Shown here one piece after another: positions 1-9,100 of a stretch of DNA of 64,000 nucleotides. A program made the position numbers and the translations under genes. The notes under the pieces are model-generated. The model had not been told where the DNA came from and searched no databases. It worked only from the letters and a program-made list of their open reading frames with translations. Source of the DNA: Elephas maximus indicus (taxonomy: Eukaryota > Chordata > Mammalia > Proboscidea > Elephantidae); assembly GCF_024166365.1 (NCBI RefSeq), contig NC_064842.1:13425001-13489000 (forward strand), written 5' to 3'. Positions within the stretch are counted from its first letter, which is position 1. Each line of letters begins with the position of its first letter.

Positions 1-1597
1 AGGCAGCTTTGCATAATCGCAGTGGCTTCTGACTCACTCACTGCCCTGGGCTGGCCGGTGACTCACTCCTGGAAGGATTTCCGCAGTGATGCCGGCGGTG
101 TGTGTGTCTGTGTGCGCCTGTGTCCCTGTAAGAGGGAGTGCGTGGTCACAGAAATGGGAGACTTGGCAGGGCCTCATGAGAAAACGTCCCGTGAGAGGCT
201 TTGAAGAGTAAACAGCAGTGTTTATTCAGGATTAAAACCTGGACCTTGGCCAAGTGATGGGGGCAATAATAACTGTGCATTTGCAAATCAATGTTAGTAC
301 CTCAGGCTGGCTGGAGGCCCTTTGTGAGTGGAGTTCTGTGGGCACAGGGCACCCAGAAAGCTGGTGAAGTCACAGCCGGGGGCTGCCCATGTACCCAGAG
401 GGCATTGCCAGGGCAAAGAGGAAGCTCAGGGTGAGCCAGGAGGCTTCTCTGCCCCAGGGCTGCACCATGCCTCTGATCGGACTAGGGGGATAGGTCTGGT
501 CTGCCCTGCTCCTTTGCAGCTCAGAGGACTCAGGAGGAGAACCACACCCCTAGCCCGGGGGATGTACTTCCTCCAGGGACAAGCTGTCCGTGAGGAGATG
601 GGCAGGAGGAAAAGTGAATGCCGGATGCTCTGCCACACTGGGTACTGGACATGCTTTCTCTCCAGACCCCAGAGCCCGGAAGAAATGAGGGTGGGCCCAG
701 TGGAAACCAAACAGTGAAACGAATAACAGCTTCAAGGAAAGGGCTGTGTCTTTCCTCTGTTCCCCGCTGTTATAGTTTCATAAACACCCTTGCGCCAGAT
801 GCCCACAAACTAGAAATGAAAGCTCCATCACTCATCTCATCCAAGAGTGCGACAGCCGAGTCAGGGCTGTAGCGGGACCTGTCTGCCAGGTGCATACCCA
901 GACGTGCAAACTGGGGTGGAGGACCACAACAGATGGGCAGGGTGCGTGTGAGTGTAAATACTGATAAATCAAGAGGGGAAACCTCCAAATCCAGGCTGCT
1001 TGCATAGGAATGGGATTCCTGGAGACTTCACTTAGCGAAGAACGTCGTTCACGAGGCTCCGTTCCTCAAGAACTTTTTAAACTGTGGTGTCAAAGCCAAA
1101 GTCACACAATCTGAGGTTCCTCCTATCCAGGAAATGTAAAAAGTGGGGAGCAAGAGGAAGTCCCCCACAGATTTTGAGGGGCAGAGAAATAGCTCCTTCA
1201 AAACATAGTAACCCCGTGTAAAGTAAGTGGTGGCCCCCAAGGCCAAGGCTGACTTTAAAGCTAAAGGAAGCCTGGCGCCCTGGTAATGCTGGAAAAGCAC
1301 GTATACCACCTTGCCACCGGCCAGCAAACCCTCAGACCATGGAATCTTTGGCAAAGAAAGGACCTCAGCGGGTCTCCCGGCTACAGCTCTGCCGGCCCCT
1401 CTGCAGCAGTCCCCAGCTTGACTGGTCCACAGCCATGAAGACCACAGACTTCCTGACTTCCTGACTCAGCATCTGTGCTGTCAGATCCGGGTTTTGTATT
1501 TTTAACAAGCCCCCCACCCCCGAGTGATTCTGATGATCGCCCATGCTGGGGTACCCCTGAGCAGACCAGCCACTGCTTGAATAAAAAATCTTAAAAA
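1..1597. other. Upstream flank, no gene recognised
   Basis: No exon, promoter or well-kept repeat is visible. Short open frames occur on both strands without codon bias or homology I recognise. About 1455-1555 resembles part of an old hAT transposon (MER5A-like). Confidence 0.6.
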
Positions 1598-1752
1598 GCT
1601 GTTGCCTCATGACAACCCCAGGTATTTCATTGCACTCCATCGGGTGACCTTTTGGAAATAGATTGCCAGGCCTTTCGTCTGAGTTGCCTCTGGGTAGACT
1701 CAAACCTCCAACCTTTCAGTTAGTAGCTGAGCACTTAACCATTTGTGCCACA
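1598..1752 (-). repeat. AfroSINE, old diverged copy
   Basis: The reverse-complement head (cttaaccatttgtgccac) and the GTTGCCTCATGACAACC tail are recognisable, but the body is heavily mutated. Confidence 0.6.
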
Positions 1753-1890
1753 TGCAGTGTATTCAAAGTGGTGTTGGACTCTGTATCACAAATTAAAATC
1801 TGCCTAGTCCCAGCTCTTCCTCTGCAGCAACACACAATGAACACACTCCTTCTTCTCCATGACAGTAAGGATTAGTGAAGCTAGTGTCGA

Positions 1891-2100
1891 AAACCTTTGC
1901 CATTCAGTCGATTCCAATTCATAGTGACCTTTTTTTTTTTTATAGGACAGAGTAGAAAATGCCCCATAGGGTTTCCAAGGCTGCAATCTTTGCGGAAGCA
2001 GACTGTCACATCTTTCTCCCACAGAGCGACTGGTGGGTTTGAACCACTGGCCTTTTGGTTAGTAGCTGAGCTCTTAACCACTGAGCCATGAAGGCTCCTA
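1891..2100 (-). repeat. AfroSINE, full-length type
   Basis: The complete reverse-complement consensus runs from the GTCGATTCCAATTC tail to the head ending gagccatgaaggctcc, with a T run inside. Confidence 0.85.
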
Positions 2101-2111
2101 GCTAGTGTTGA

Positions 2112-2279
2112 CCAAAAAAAAAGCAAATCCATTGCCTTTGAGTTGATTCTGACTCATAGCGACCCTGTAGGATAGAATAGAACTGCTCCATAGAGTTTCC
2201 AAGGAATAGCTGGTAGATTCAAACTGTCAACCTTTTGGTTAGCCGCTGAGCTCTTCACCACTGCGCCACCAGGGCTCCC
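2112..2279 (-). repeat. AfroSINE, short type
   Basis: This is a short-form copy lacking the central about 40 bases, ending ccaccagggctccc. Confidence 0.85.
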
Positions 2280-2354
2280 GTTAGTGTTGAGTTCCCCATC
2301 GTTCTCCTCTTATCCAAGCAAAATGCCTCCATTTTCTTCAAATACATCTTGGTT

Positions 2355-3884
2355 AATTTTTTTTTTTAATAATATTTTACTGTGCTTTAGTTGAAAGTTT
2401 ACACAGCAAATTAGGTTCCCATTTGACAATTTTTGTACCAATTGTTCCATGACACTGGTGACATTTTTCATAATGTGCCAGCATTCTCATTATTTCCATT
2501 CTGTTTGTTCTGTTTCCATGAATCTAGCTTCCCTGCCCCTTCCTTACTTTCTCAGCTTTGTTTTAGGGTAAATGTTGACCATTTGGTCTCGTATAGGTAA
2601 TTATTCAAAAAAGCACGGTACTCACGGGTGCCAATCTATTATTAAGCTGAAAGATGACCTCTGGGAGGGGCTTCAGTTCTGAGTTCAAAGTGTATCTTAG
2701 GGCAATAGTCTCAGGGTTCCTCTAGTCTCTATCGATCCAGTAATCTGGACTTTTTTTTTTTTTGGAATTTGAGTTTTGTTCTACAATCTTCTCCCATTCT
2801 ATTTGGGACCTTCTACTGTGTCCCTGGTCGGAACAGTTGGCAGTGGTAGCTGGGCACCATTTAGTTCTTCCGGTCTCGTCATAGACAAGGCCTTGGTTCA
2901 TGTGGGCTATTAGACCTGTGGACTAGTATCTTGAATCTTTGGTTTCCTTCATTATCTTTTGCTCCAGACGAGTAGAGACCAACAGTTGTATCTTAGATGG
3001 CCACTGGCAAGCTTTTAAGACTCCAGATGTGATTCGCCAAACTAGAATGTACAACATAAAATTTATGAACTATGTTATGTCAATTGACCAAGTTGTCCCA
3101 GGATACTATGGTCCTAAGCCTTTTAACCCAGTCAACCAATCTCGTGAGGTGTCTGAATATGTCCAGGGAGTATTGGAATTGACTAGACAGCAACGGTTTT
3201 TGCTTTTTGGTTAGTAAGTATCTGTAACTGTGCTCCCTATGTGCTTTATTATATATACGAATACATGTGCAGTGCACACAAACATGTATGTACACATGGC
3301 TACAGACACAACTGTGCCTGTATTCACATATCACTTCCTATAAACATACTGTATACGCCTACATATCTACCTAGGTAAAACACACATTTTTTGGTTGTTT
3401 TCACTACTGCAAAATTGTGTATGTTATAGCATTTAGCCAAACTGACCCTTATTCTTGTGTACCTCTTAGTGTCAACTAAGACTCTTTGGTCAACGAAGAC
3501 GTCACCCAAATTGGGTATTACCTTTCCCATCACCAAAAAAAACAAGTGTCTACTATCTAGAAAGTGATTCCCTCTCCCTCCCGTTCCCATCCCTGGTAAC
3601 CATCAAAGAACGCTGCTTTCTGTGTGCATACATATCCTTGTCTTTTTATAAAAGTTAAGACCATACAATATTTGCCCTTTTGTGATTGGCTTATTTCACT
3701 CAGCATTATGGTCTCCAGGTTCATCCATGTTATATCTCACAGACTCCTCATTATTCTTCATAGTTGTGTAGTATTCCATTGTATGCATGTACCATAATTT
3801 GTTTATCCATTCATCCGTTAATGGGCACTTAGGTTGTTGCCATCTTTTTGCTATTGTGAATAATGCTCCAATGAACATAGGTGT
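2355..3884 (-). mobile_element. L1 LINE 3' region, first part
   Basis: A T run at 2355 marks the 3' tail of a minus-strand L1. The segment 3640-3880 is the familiar L1 3' end (tattccattgtatgcatg, gtttatccattcatccg). The same sequence recurs at 18825-21423. There is no intact reading frame. Confidence 0.8.
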
Positions 3885-4537
3885 TGTTATGGATTGAATT
3901 TATCCCCCCAAAATGTGTGTCAATTTGGTTAGGCCATGATTTCCAGTATTGTGTGGTTCTCCTCCATTTTGTGATCTGATGTAATTATTGTACGTGTTGT
4001 AAATTCTAACTGCTATAACGTTAATGAGGCAGAATTAGAGGCAGTGGCTAAGAGCTTGGCCACTAACCAAAAGACCGGCAGTTAGAATCTACCAGTCAAC
4101 CCTTGGAAATCCTATGGGGCAGTTCTAGGGTTACTAGAAGTTGTAATCCACTTGATGACAACGGGTTTTTTCAGGGCTTATGTTAATAAGGCAGGACATA
4201 ATCTACAGGATTAAGTTGTATCTTGAGTCAATCTCTTTTGAGATAGAAAAAAGAGAAGTGAGCAGAAAGGAGAGGAACCTCACACCACCAAGAAAGAAGA
4301 GACAGGAGCGGAGCACATCCTTTGAACCCAGGGTCCTGTGCTGAGAAACTCCTAGACCCAGGGGAAGATTGATGACAAGGACCTTCCCCCAGAGCTGACA
4401 GAGAGAAAGCCTTCCCCTGGAGCTGGACCCCTGAATTCAGACTTCTAGCCTCCTAGACGGTGAGAGAATAAATTTCTGTTGGCTAAAGCCATTCACTTGT
4501 GGTATTTCTGTTATAGCAGCACTAACTAGCTAAGACA
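3885..4537 (+). mobile_element. MaLR-type solo LTR nested in the L1
   Basis: It begins TGTTATGGATTGAAT and ends AGCTAAGACA, with the aataaatttctgttggctaaagcc end typical of MLT1/MST LTRs. L1 sequence resumes right after it. An AfroSINE interrupts it at 4034-4171. Confidence 0.75.
4034..4171 (+). repeat. AfroSINE, short type, inside the LTR
   Basis: The diverged copy runs from ggcagtggctaagagctt to gatgacaacgggttttt. LTR sequence continues on both sides. Confidence 0.65.
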
Positions 4538-4703
4538 GCATGCATGTGTCTATTCACGTCACTGCTCTTGTATCTCTAGGATATGTACCTAGAAGTGGGA
4601 TTGCTAGATTATAAGGTATTTCTATTTCTAGCTTTTTGAGGAAATGCCATACCATTTTTCATAGTGGTTGTACCATTTTACAATCCCACCAACAGTTATA
4701 AGA
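4538..4703 (-). mobile_element. L1 LINE, second part
   Basis: This continues the L1 of 2355-3884 after the LTR: gggattgctagattataagg and ccataccatttttcatagtgg, then caatcccaccaacag, are L1 3' sequence read on the opposite strand. Confidence 0.7.
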
Positions 4704-4788
4704 TGGTTCAAATTTAACTGGGCATCCTGAATATTTGCCAAATCTGGCAACCCTATCTGTGATCAAGTACCTGACCAATAACAGTGTG

Positions 4789-4957
4789 CCTGCTGCTATC
4801 AAGTCGATTCCAACTCAGAGTGACTCCATAGGGTTTCCAAGGCGTAAACCTCTATGGAAGCAGGCTGCCACATCTTTCTCCCAGGGAGCTGCTGGTGGTT
4901 TTGAACCGCTGAACTTTTGGTTAGCGGTCGCTTTAACCACTGTGCCATCAGGGCTCT
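4789..4957 (-). repeat. AfroSINE, full-length type
   Basis: It is flanked by a target duplication, aataacagtg at 4777-4786 and 4958-4967. Confidence 0.85.
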
Positions 4958-4999
4958 AATAACAGTGGTGATTGTAATAAGCACAGCCCTTAGTGTCTT

Positions 5000-5219
5000 G
5001 GAGGTTCCTGGGTGGCCCAAGCAGTTTGTGATTGGATGCTAACCTTAAAAGTTGGGGGTTCAAACCCACCCAGTAGCACCACCAAAGAAAAGCCTAGTGA
5101 TTTGCCTCGATAAAGGTCAGAGCCAAGAAATCTCTATGGAGCAGCTCTACTCGGTAACACATGGGATCGCCATGAATCAGAATCAACTCCATGGCAACAG
5201 CATTAGTTTGTGGTCTTGT
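5000..5219 (+). repeat. AfroSINE, older subfamily
   Basis: The head is ggttcctgggtggcccaagc and the tail atgaatcagaatcaactcca. The middle (aaaagcctagtgatttgcct) differs from the younger copies. Confidence 0.75.
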
Positions 5220-5254
5220 TTTCTGGTGTCTGGGAATCCCTGTTCTGCCTGTTG

Positions 5255-5425
5255 CTGGTTGTGGGACATTAGGTAATGTCATTTGACAGCCTCCTCCTCA
5301 GTCTTCTCATCTGTGAAGTGGGGATAATAGCCCCTTCTTCACAGAGTTGCCGGAGGATTAAATGAGATAACGCCTGTAGAGCCCTTAGCACGGTATCTGG
5401 TACAAAGCAGGGGCCCAATTAACGG
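5255..5425 (+). repeat. MIR SINE
   Basis: It shows the MIR signature tcttctcatctgtgaagtgg, then ggattaaatgagataacgcc. Confidence 0.7.
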
Positions 5426-5433
5426 CAGCCAGT

Positions 5434-5488
5434 CTGGTCGCCATGAATCGGAATCGACTCAACGGCGAAGGGTTTTTTTTTTTTTTTA
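5434..5488 (+). repeat. AfroSINE 3' fragment with poly-T tail
   Basis: Only the end of the element remains (cgccatgaatcggaatcgac) followed by about 16 T. It sits directly upstream of the CpG-island promoter. Confidence 0.7.
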
Positions 5489-5769
5489 GCCTGGTATTCT
5501 TGACCCCACTTCCTGATCTTCTGCTGACTCACGGGGTGTTTCCTGGAGAGTCTCGACTGCCCCAGCCTCGGGTTTCACCCAGTCACTGGGAACTTGGCCT
5601 CGGAGTCGGGCTGCAGCCCCGCCTTTTCCACCCCTGCGGCCGCGCTATCCCGGCAGCCGTCGGCAGGTGGCAGCACAGGCCCCAGCCCGCCCCCCGGACG
5701 CCGCTCTCCAGGCCGCTGGGCCCGCAAGCTCCCGGGCCGCCGCCCAGCAGGCCACACCCAGCCCGCGCC

Positions 5770-5784
5770 GCGCCCCCTGGCGGC
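5770..5784 (-). promoter_or_regulatory. CTCF-like motif, first copy
   Basis: GCGCCCCCTGGCGGC is close to the reverse complement of the CTCF core (GCGCCCCCTGGTGGC), with one difference. Occupancy is inference. Confidence 0.4.
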
Positions 5785-5797
5785 CTGCGCCCGCGCC

Positions 5798-5812
5798 GCG
5801 CCCCCTGGCGGC
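5798..5812 (-). promoter_or_regulatory. CTCF-like motif, second copy
   Basis: This repeats the same 15-mer exactly 28 bp downstream of the first copy, in the same orientation. Confidence 0.4.
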
Positions 5813-5884
5813 CTGCGCCCTCGCCGCAGCCCCGCCGCAGTGCGCCCGCCGCCGCGCCCCTCCCAGCCAGCCTCGGTCGGCAGC

Positions 5885-6121
5885 ATGGCGGGCATCGCGG
5901 CGCGGCTGGCCAGGGACCGGGAGGCGGCCGAGGGGCTGGGCTCGCACGAGAGGGCCGTCAAGTACCTGAACCAGGACTACGCGGCGCTGCGGGACGAGTG
6001 TCTGGAAGCCGGCGCGCTCTTCCAGGACCCCTCCTTCCCGGCCCTCCCGTCTTCGCTGGGCTTCAAGGAGCTGGGACCCTACTCCAGCAAAACCCGGGGC
6101 ATCGAGTGGAAGAGGCCCACG
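5885..6121 (+). CDS. CAPN2: CAPN2 coding exon 1 (residues 1-79)
   Basis: The ATG at 5885 has A at -3 and G at +4, a strong Kozak context, and begins [10 protein letters not shown]. The exon codes the N-terminal anchor helix and the start of protease subdomain PC1, and ends after Thr79 at donor gtaggg. The autolysis region around residues 9-20 is kept, with Lys10 of human replaced by Arg. About eight conservative differences from remembered human CAPN2 fall in this exon. The 5' end of the transcript cannot be fixed from sequence alone. Confidence 0.97.
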
Positions 6122-9100
6122 GTAGGGTGCGGGGCCGGGGGCCGGCCGGGTGCGGGGTCCTGGGGGCCGGCCGGGTGCTGGGGGTCGGCCGGCTGCGCGG
6201 CGCCGGGGGTCGGGCCGGAGGGCGCCCCGCCAGGCCCCGGGCGGCGCCACATCGTGGGCGGAGCGCGCCGGGGGTGGGCTCGGCGCTGCGCGGCCCCGTT
6301 ACCCTGCGCGGGGGGCGCGCGGGAGGCTCCCCGGCGGGAGCTGGGCCTCCGGGACCCTGCGGTCCCCTCTGCCGCGCCTGACACCCAGCAGCAATCCCAG
6401 GCCGGGGGAGGCGGGTCACAGCCCTCAAACCCCCAAAACTGGCCCGCTGGGAGAGCCGCCCTTGGACTTGGCAAAAACTGGGGTGGCACGAGGGGGCCTG
6501 GTGGAAAGTTTTATTGGGGGAGTTGGGAGCAGGGTCTGCAAAAATAGGAGGGTGGGAGGCAGTATCTGACTAGGAGAAGTCAGCCTCCAAGTCGGCTCTG
6601 TCCGCGTCAGGGAGAGGGAAAGGCCAGAGCCTGGTTTGGTTTGTGACTCTGTGCTGTCTCCTGCAGCCTCGGTGGGTAGATGTGTCGGCTTCTTGTTTAT
6701 TTTCCAAGTGGGAGCCCGGGAAACTTCCCCATAATATTTACGCTGGTGATTAATAAAGGACACGCGGGATGCCGCAGGGAGCGAGTTTGCCATCGTCTTC
6801 ACTCCACTGCCCCAGAATCCTCACCTAGGGAACCTGCAGGCACCCTCATTCCGCCCTCAGGGGCTCTGTCCTCCTCGCCTGCCCGGCTTTGGGACAAGTT
6901 CTGCTTCCTCATTTAGTGGTCCATTTTGCAGGCTCCTGTCCTCTTCTATGGGACTGTCAGAGCTCCCTCACCACACCTGAATGAGGCTTCCCAAGAAACT
7001 CAAGCTTTAGATTCCTGTAATGAGCAGGAAAGGAGCCCTGGTGGCACAGTGGTTAAGCACTCGGCTGCAAACCAAACAATTGGTGATTTGAACCCACCAG
7101 CCACTCCGCGGGAGACATATGGCAGTCTGCACCCCTAAAGATATACAGCCTTGGAAACCCAATAGGGCTGTTCTACTCTGTTCTGTTGGGTCGCTATGAG
7201 TCGTAAGACTGGATGGCAGTGGGTTTGGTTTGGGTTTGGAACAAGCAGGAGCATTCTAGCCCCATTGTCTGGCACAGTTAAAATCTGTTGCCACTGAGTC
7301 AATTCTGACTCATAGAAACTCTACAGGACAGAATAGAACTGCCCCATAGGGTTTCCAAGGACCACCTGGTGGATTCCAACTGCCAACCTTTTGGTTAGCA
7401 GCCGAACACTTAACCACTGCGTCACCAGGGCTCCCTAGAACGGTTGCGTCCATTTATAGTATTCATTTATTCATTCATTCAACAATATTTATTGAGTGCC
7501 TACTGTGTGTCAGAAAACCCTGGTGGTATAGTGGTTAAGTGCTACGGCTGCTAACCAAAAGCTTAGCAGTTCGAATCCACCAGGTGCTCCTTGGAAACTT
7601 TATGGAGCAGTTCTACTTTGTCCTGTAGGGTTGCTATGAGTCCGAATCGGCTCGATGGCAATGGGTTTGGTTTCGTTTTTTACTTTATGCCAGGCACTGC
7701 CCTAAATGCTCAGGATACATCAGCAAACAAAGCAGACAATGACTATCTGTGCGATGAATTGCTGTGAACCCCAAATGAAGTTTTGTTGTGAAAGTGATCC
7801 ACAGGCAAGAGAATGTTTGCACCTTGCATTTGGACAGCACTTTACAGCTTACAAAGTGAATCCATGCTCCCCTTCACTGTTCTTTCCCTCGTCAGTAAGC
7901 GCTTACTGAACACATCCTACATACCAGGCACAGTGCACGTAGTGTTTTCTTCTGAAGACTGGAGCCTAGTGAGGGGAGACAGACAGGTGACCCAACAGGT
8001 GGAGTTTCCTGCGAGATTTCCGGATGGGGAAGTAGAGATTTAGAACCATTTCAGGGCTGCTGGGTAGGGCAGGGCATTCGGCAGTTGAAGACGTTGAGGC
8101 TTTGAAAGGTTAAATACCTACTCAAACAGGTATACATGGTGGAGCTGAGACTGTTTCTAGCCTGTGCGTGTCTAGAGCCCATGACTTTACAGCTACTTAG
8201 CTCTGTCCCACCTTCTCAAACATGCCAGGCCCAGGCAAGGAAAACAAAAAGTTTCCACTAGATCTGGACATTGATGAATTGCTGGTGACCTCAGCAGAGC
8301 TATGTCAGCGGAAAGGCGGGGGTAGAAGCAGATTGCAGTGGACTGAGGAGTCAGCCTAGTCCAGAGTTAGGAGATGGAAATGGAGAATGTGATCAATTGC
8401 TTTTGGAAGCATGCCTGTAGGAAGAGAGACAGAGAAAATGGCAGGTAGAGTGAAACCTGGGGCTTGATGAGAGCGCCTTGAACGTGCTCTGTGTGGAGCC
8501 CCCAGGAAGGAAGGGATTGGAGGTGAAGGCAGAGAGCAGGTAGTCGTGAAACAGGGTCCGAGGATGCGAGAGTATGGGGTCCTGGGAGGGCAGGGGAGCC
8601 GGTTAGCCTTGGGTGGAGGAGGGCGTGCTCTTGCTGGGAGAGAGACTGGTGTCTCAGGGGCAAGGGGTTTCACACCACTGGTGAAGAGTGGCTGCAGGGA
8701 GGGAAGGGGGATGAAGCAGAAAGTGGCTGACGTCCTGGTGAGGCCAGGGACTGGCTCAGGGGTCACAGTGAGGAGAAGAACTGGGCTGGCCAAGGGTGGC
8801 ACACCAGAGCCTCCTGGCACCCAGACAGGTAGGAGCGAGGGCCCCTTGTTCATTGCCATCTAGTCGGCTCCAACTCATGGCAACCCCATGTACAACAGAA
8901 CGAAACATGACCTGGTCCTGTGCCATCTTTGTGATCGTTGGTGTGCTTGAGTCCATTGTGTATTTGGAGTGTTTCCCAACTTGGGGACCTTCATCTTCCA
9001 GAGCTGATCCATAGGGGTTTCATTGGCTAATTTTCAGAAGTGGATCACCAGGCCTTTTTTCCTAGTCTTTCTTAGTCTGGAAGGTGCACTGAAACCTGTC

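Larger units (their letters stand above)
1880..2290. repeat. Two stacked AfroSINE insertions with a triplicated target site
   Basis: The 11-mer gctagtgtcga at 1880-1890 recurs as gctagtgttga at 2101-2111 and gttagtgttga at 2280-2290. One AfroSINE lies between each pair. Confidence 0.8.
5762..5817 (+). repeat. Exact 28-bp tandem duplication in the CAPN2 promoter
   Basis: Bases 5762-5789 and 5790-5817 are identical. A decayed third copy may start at 5818. Each copy holds GCGCCCCCTGGCGGC. Confidence 0.9.
5489..5884 (+). promoter_or_regulatory. CAPN2: CAPN2 TATA-less CpG-island promoter and 5' leader
   Basis: GC content rises sharply after about 5560 and there is no TATA box. GC-box-like CCCGCCCC stretches lie near 5687 and elsewhere, and an AP-1 consensus TGACTCA sits at 5525-5531. 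A 28-bp segment is duplicated at 5762-5817. A 5' fragment of this stretch must be untranslated leader, but the start site cannot be placed without transcript data. Confidence 0.75.
5560..6400. other. CpG island
   Basis: This roughly 850-bp stretch is very rich in G, C and CpG dinucleotides while the flanks are ordinary. It covers the leader, exon 1 and the first 280 bases of intron 1. It explains the many long overlapping open frames here on both strands. Confidence 0.85.

Noticed and set aside
1..5400. Exons of the neighbouring calpain gene CAPN8, expected upstream of CAPN2 by human synteny
   Set aside because: No calpain-like peptide is visible on either strand. The gap is probably larger than this flank.
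5594..5884. In-frame open sequence upstream of the CAPN2 ATG, suggesting an N-terminal extension of 97 codons
   Set aside because: The frame contains no ATG before 5885 (the apparent start is TTG), the composition is that of a CpG island, and known calpain-2 begins MAGIA.
5443..6569. Several long open frames of 100-317 codons on both strands around exon 1
   Set aside because: GC-rich DNA has few stop codons. None shows a domain or codon bias, and all but the exon 1 frame are shadows.
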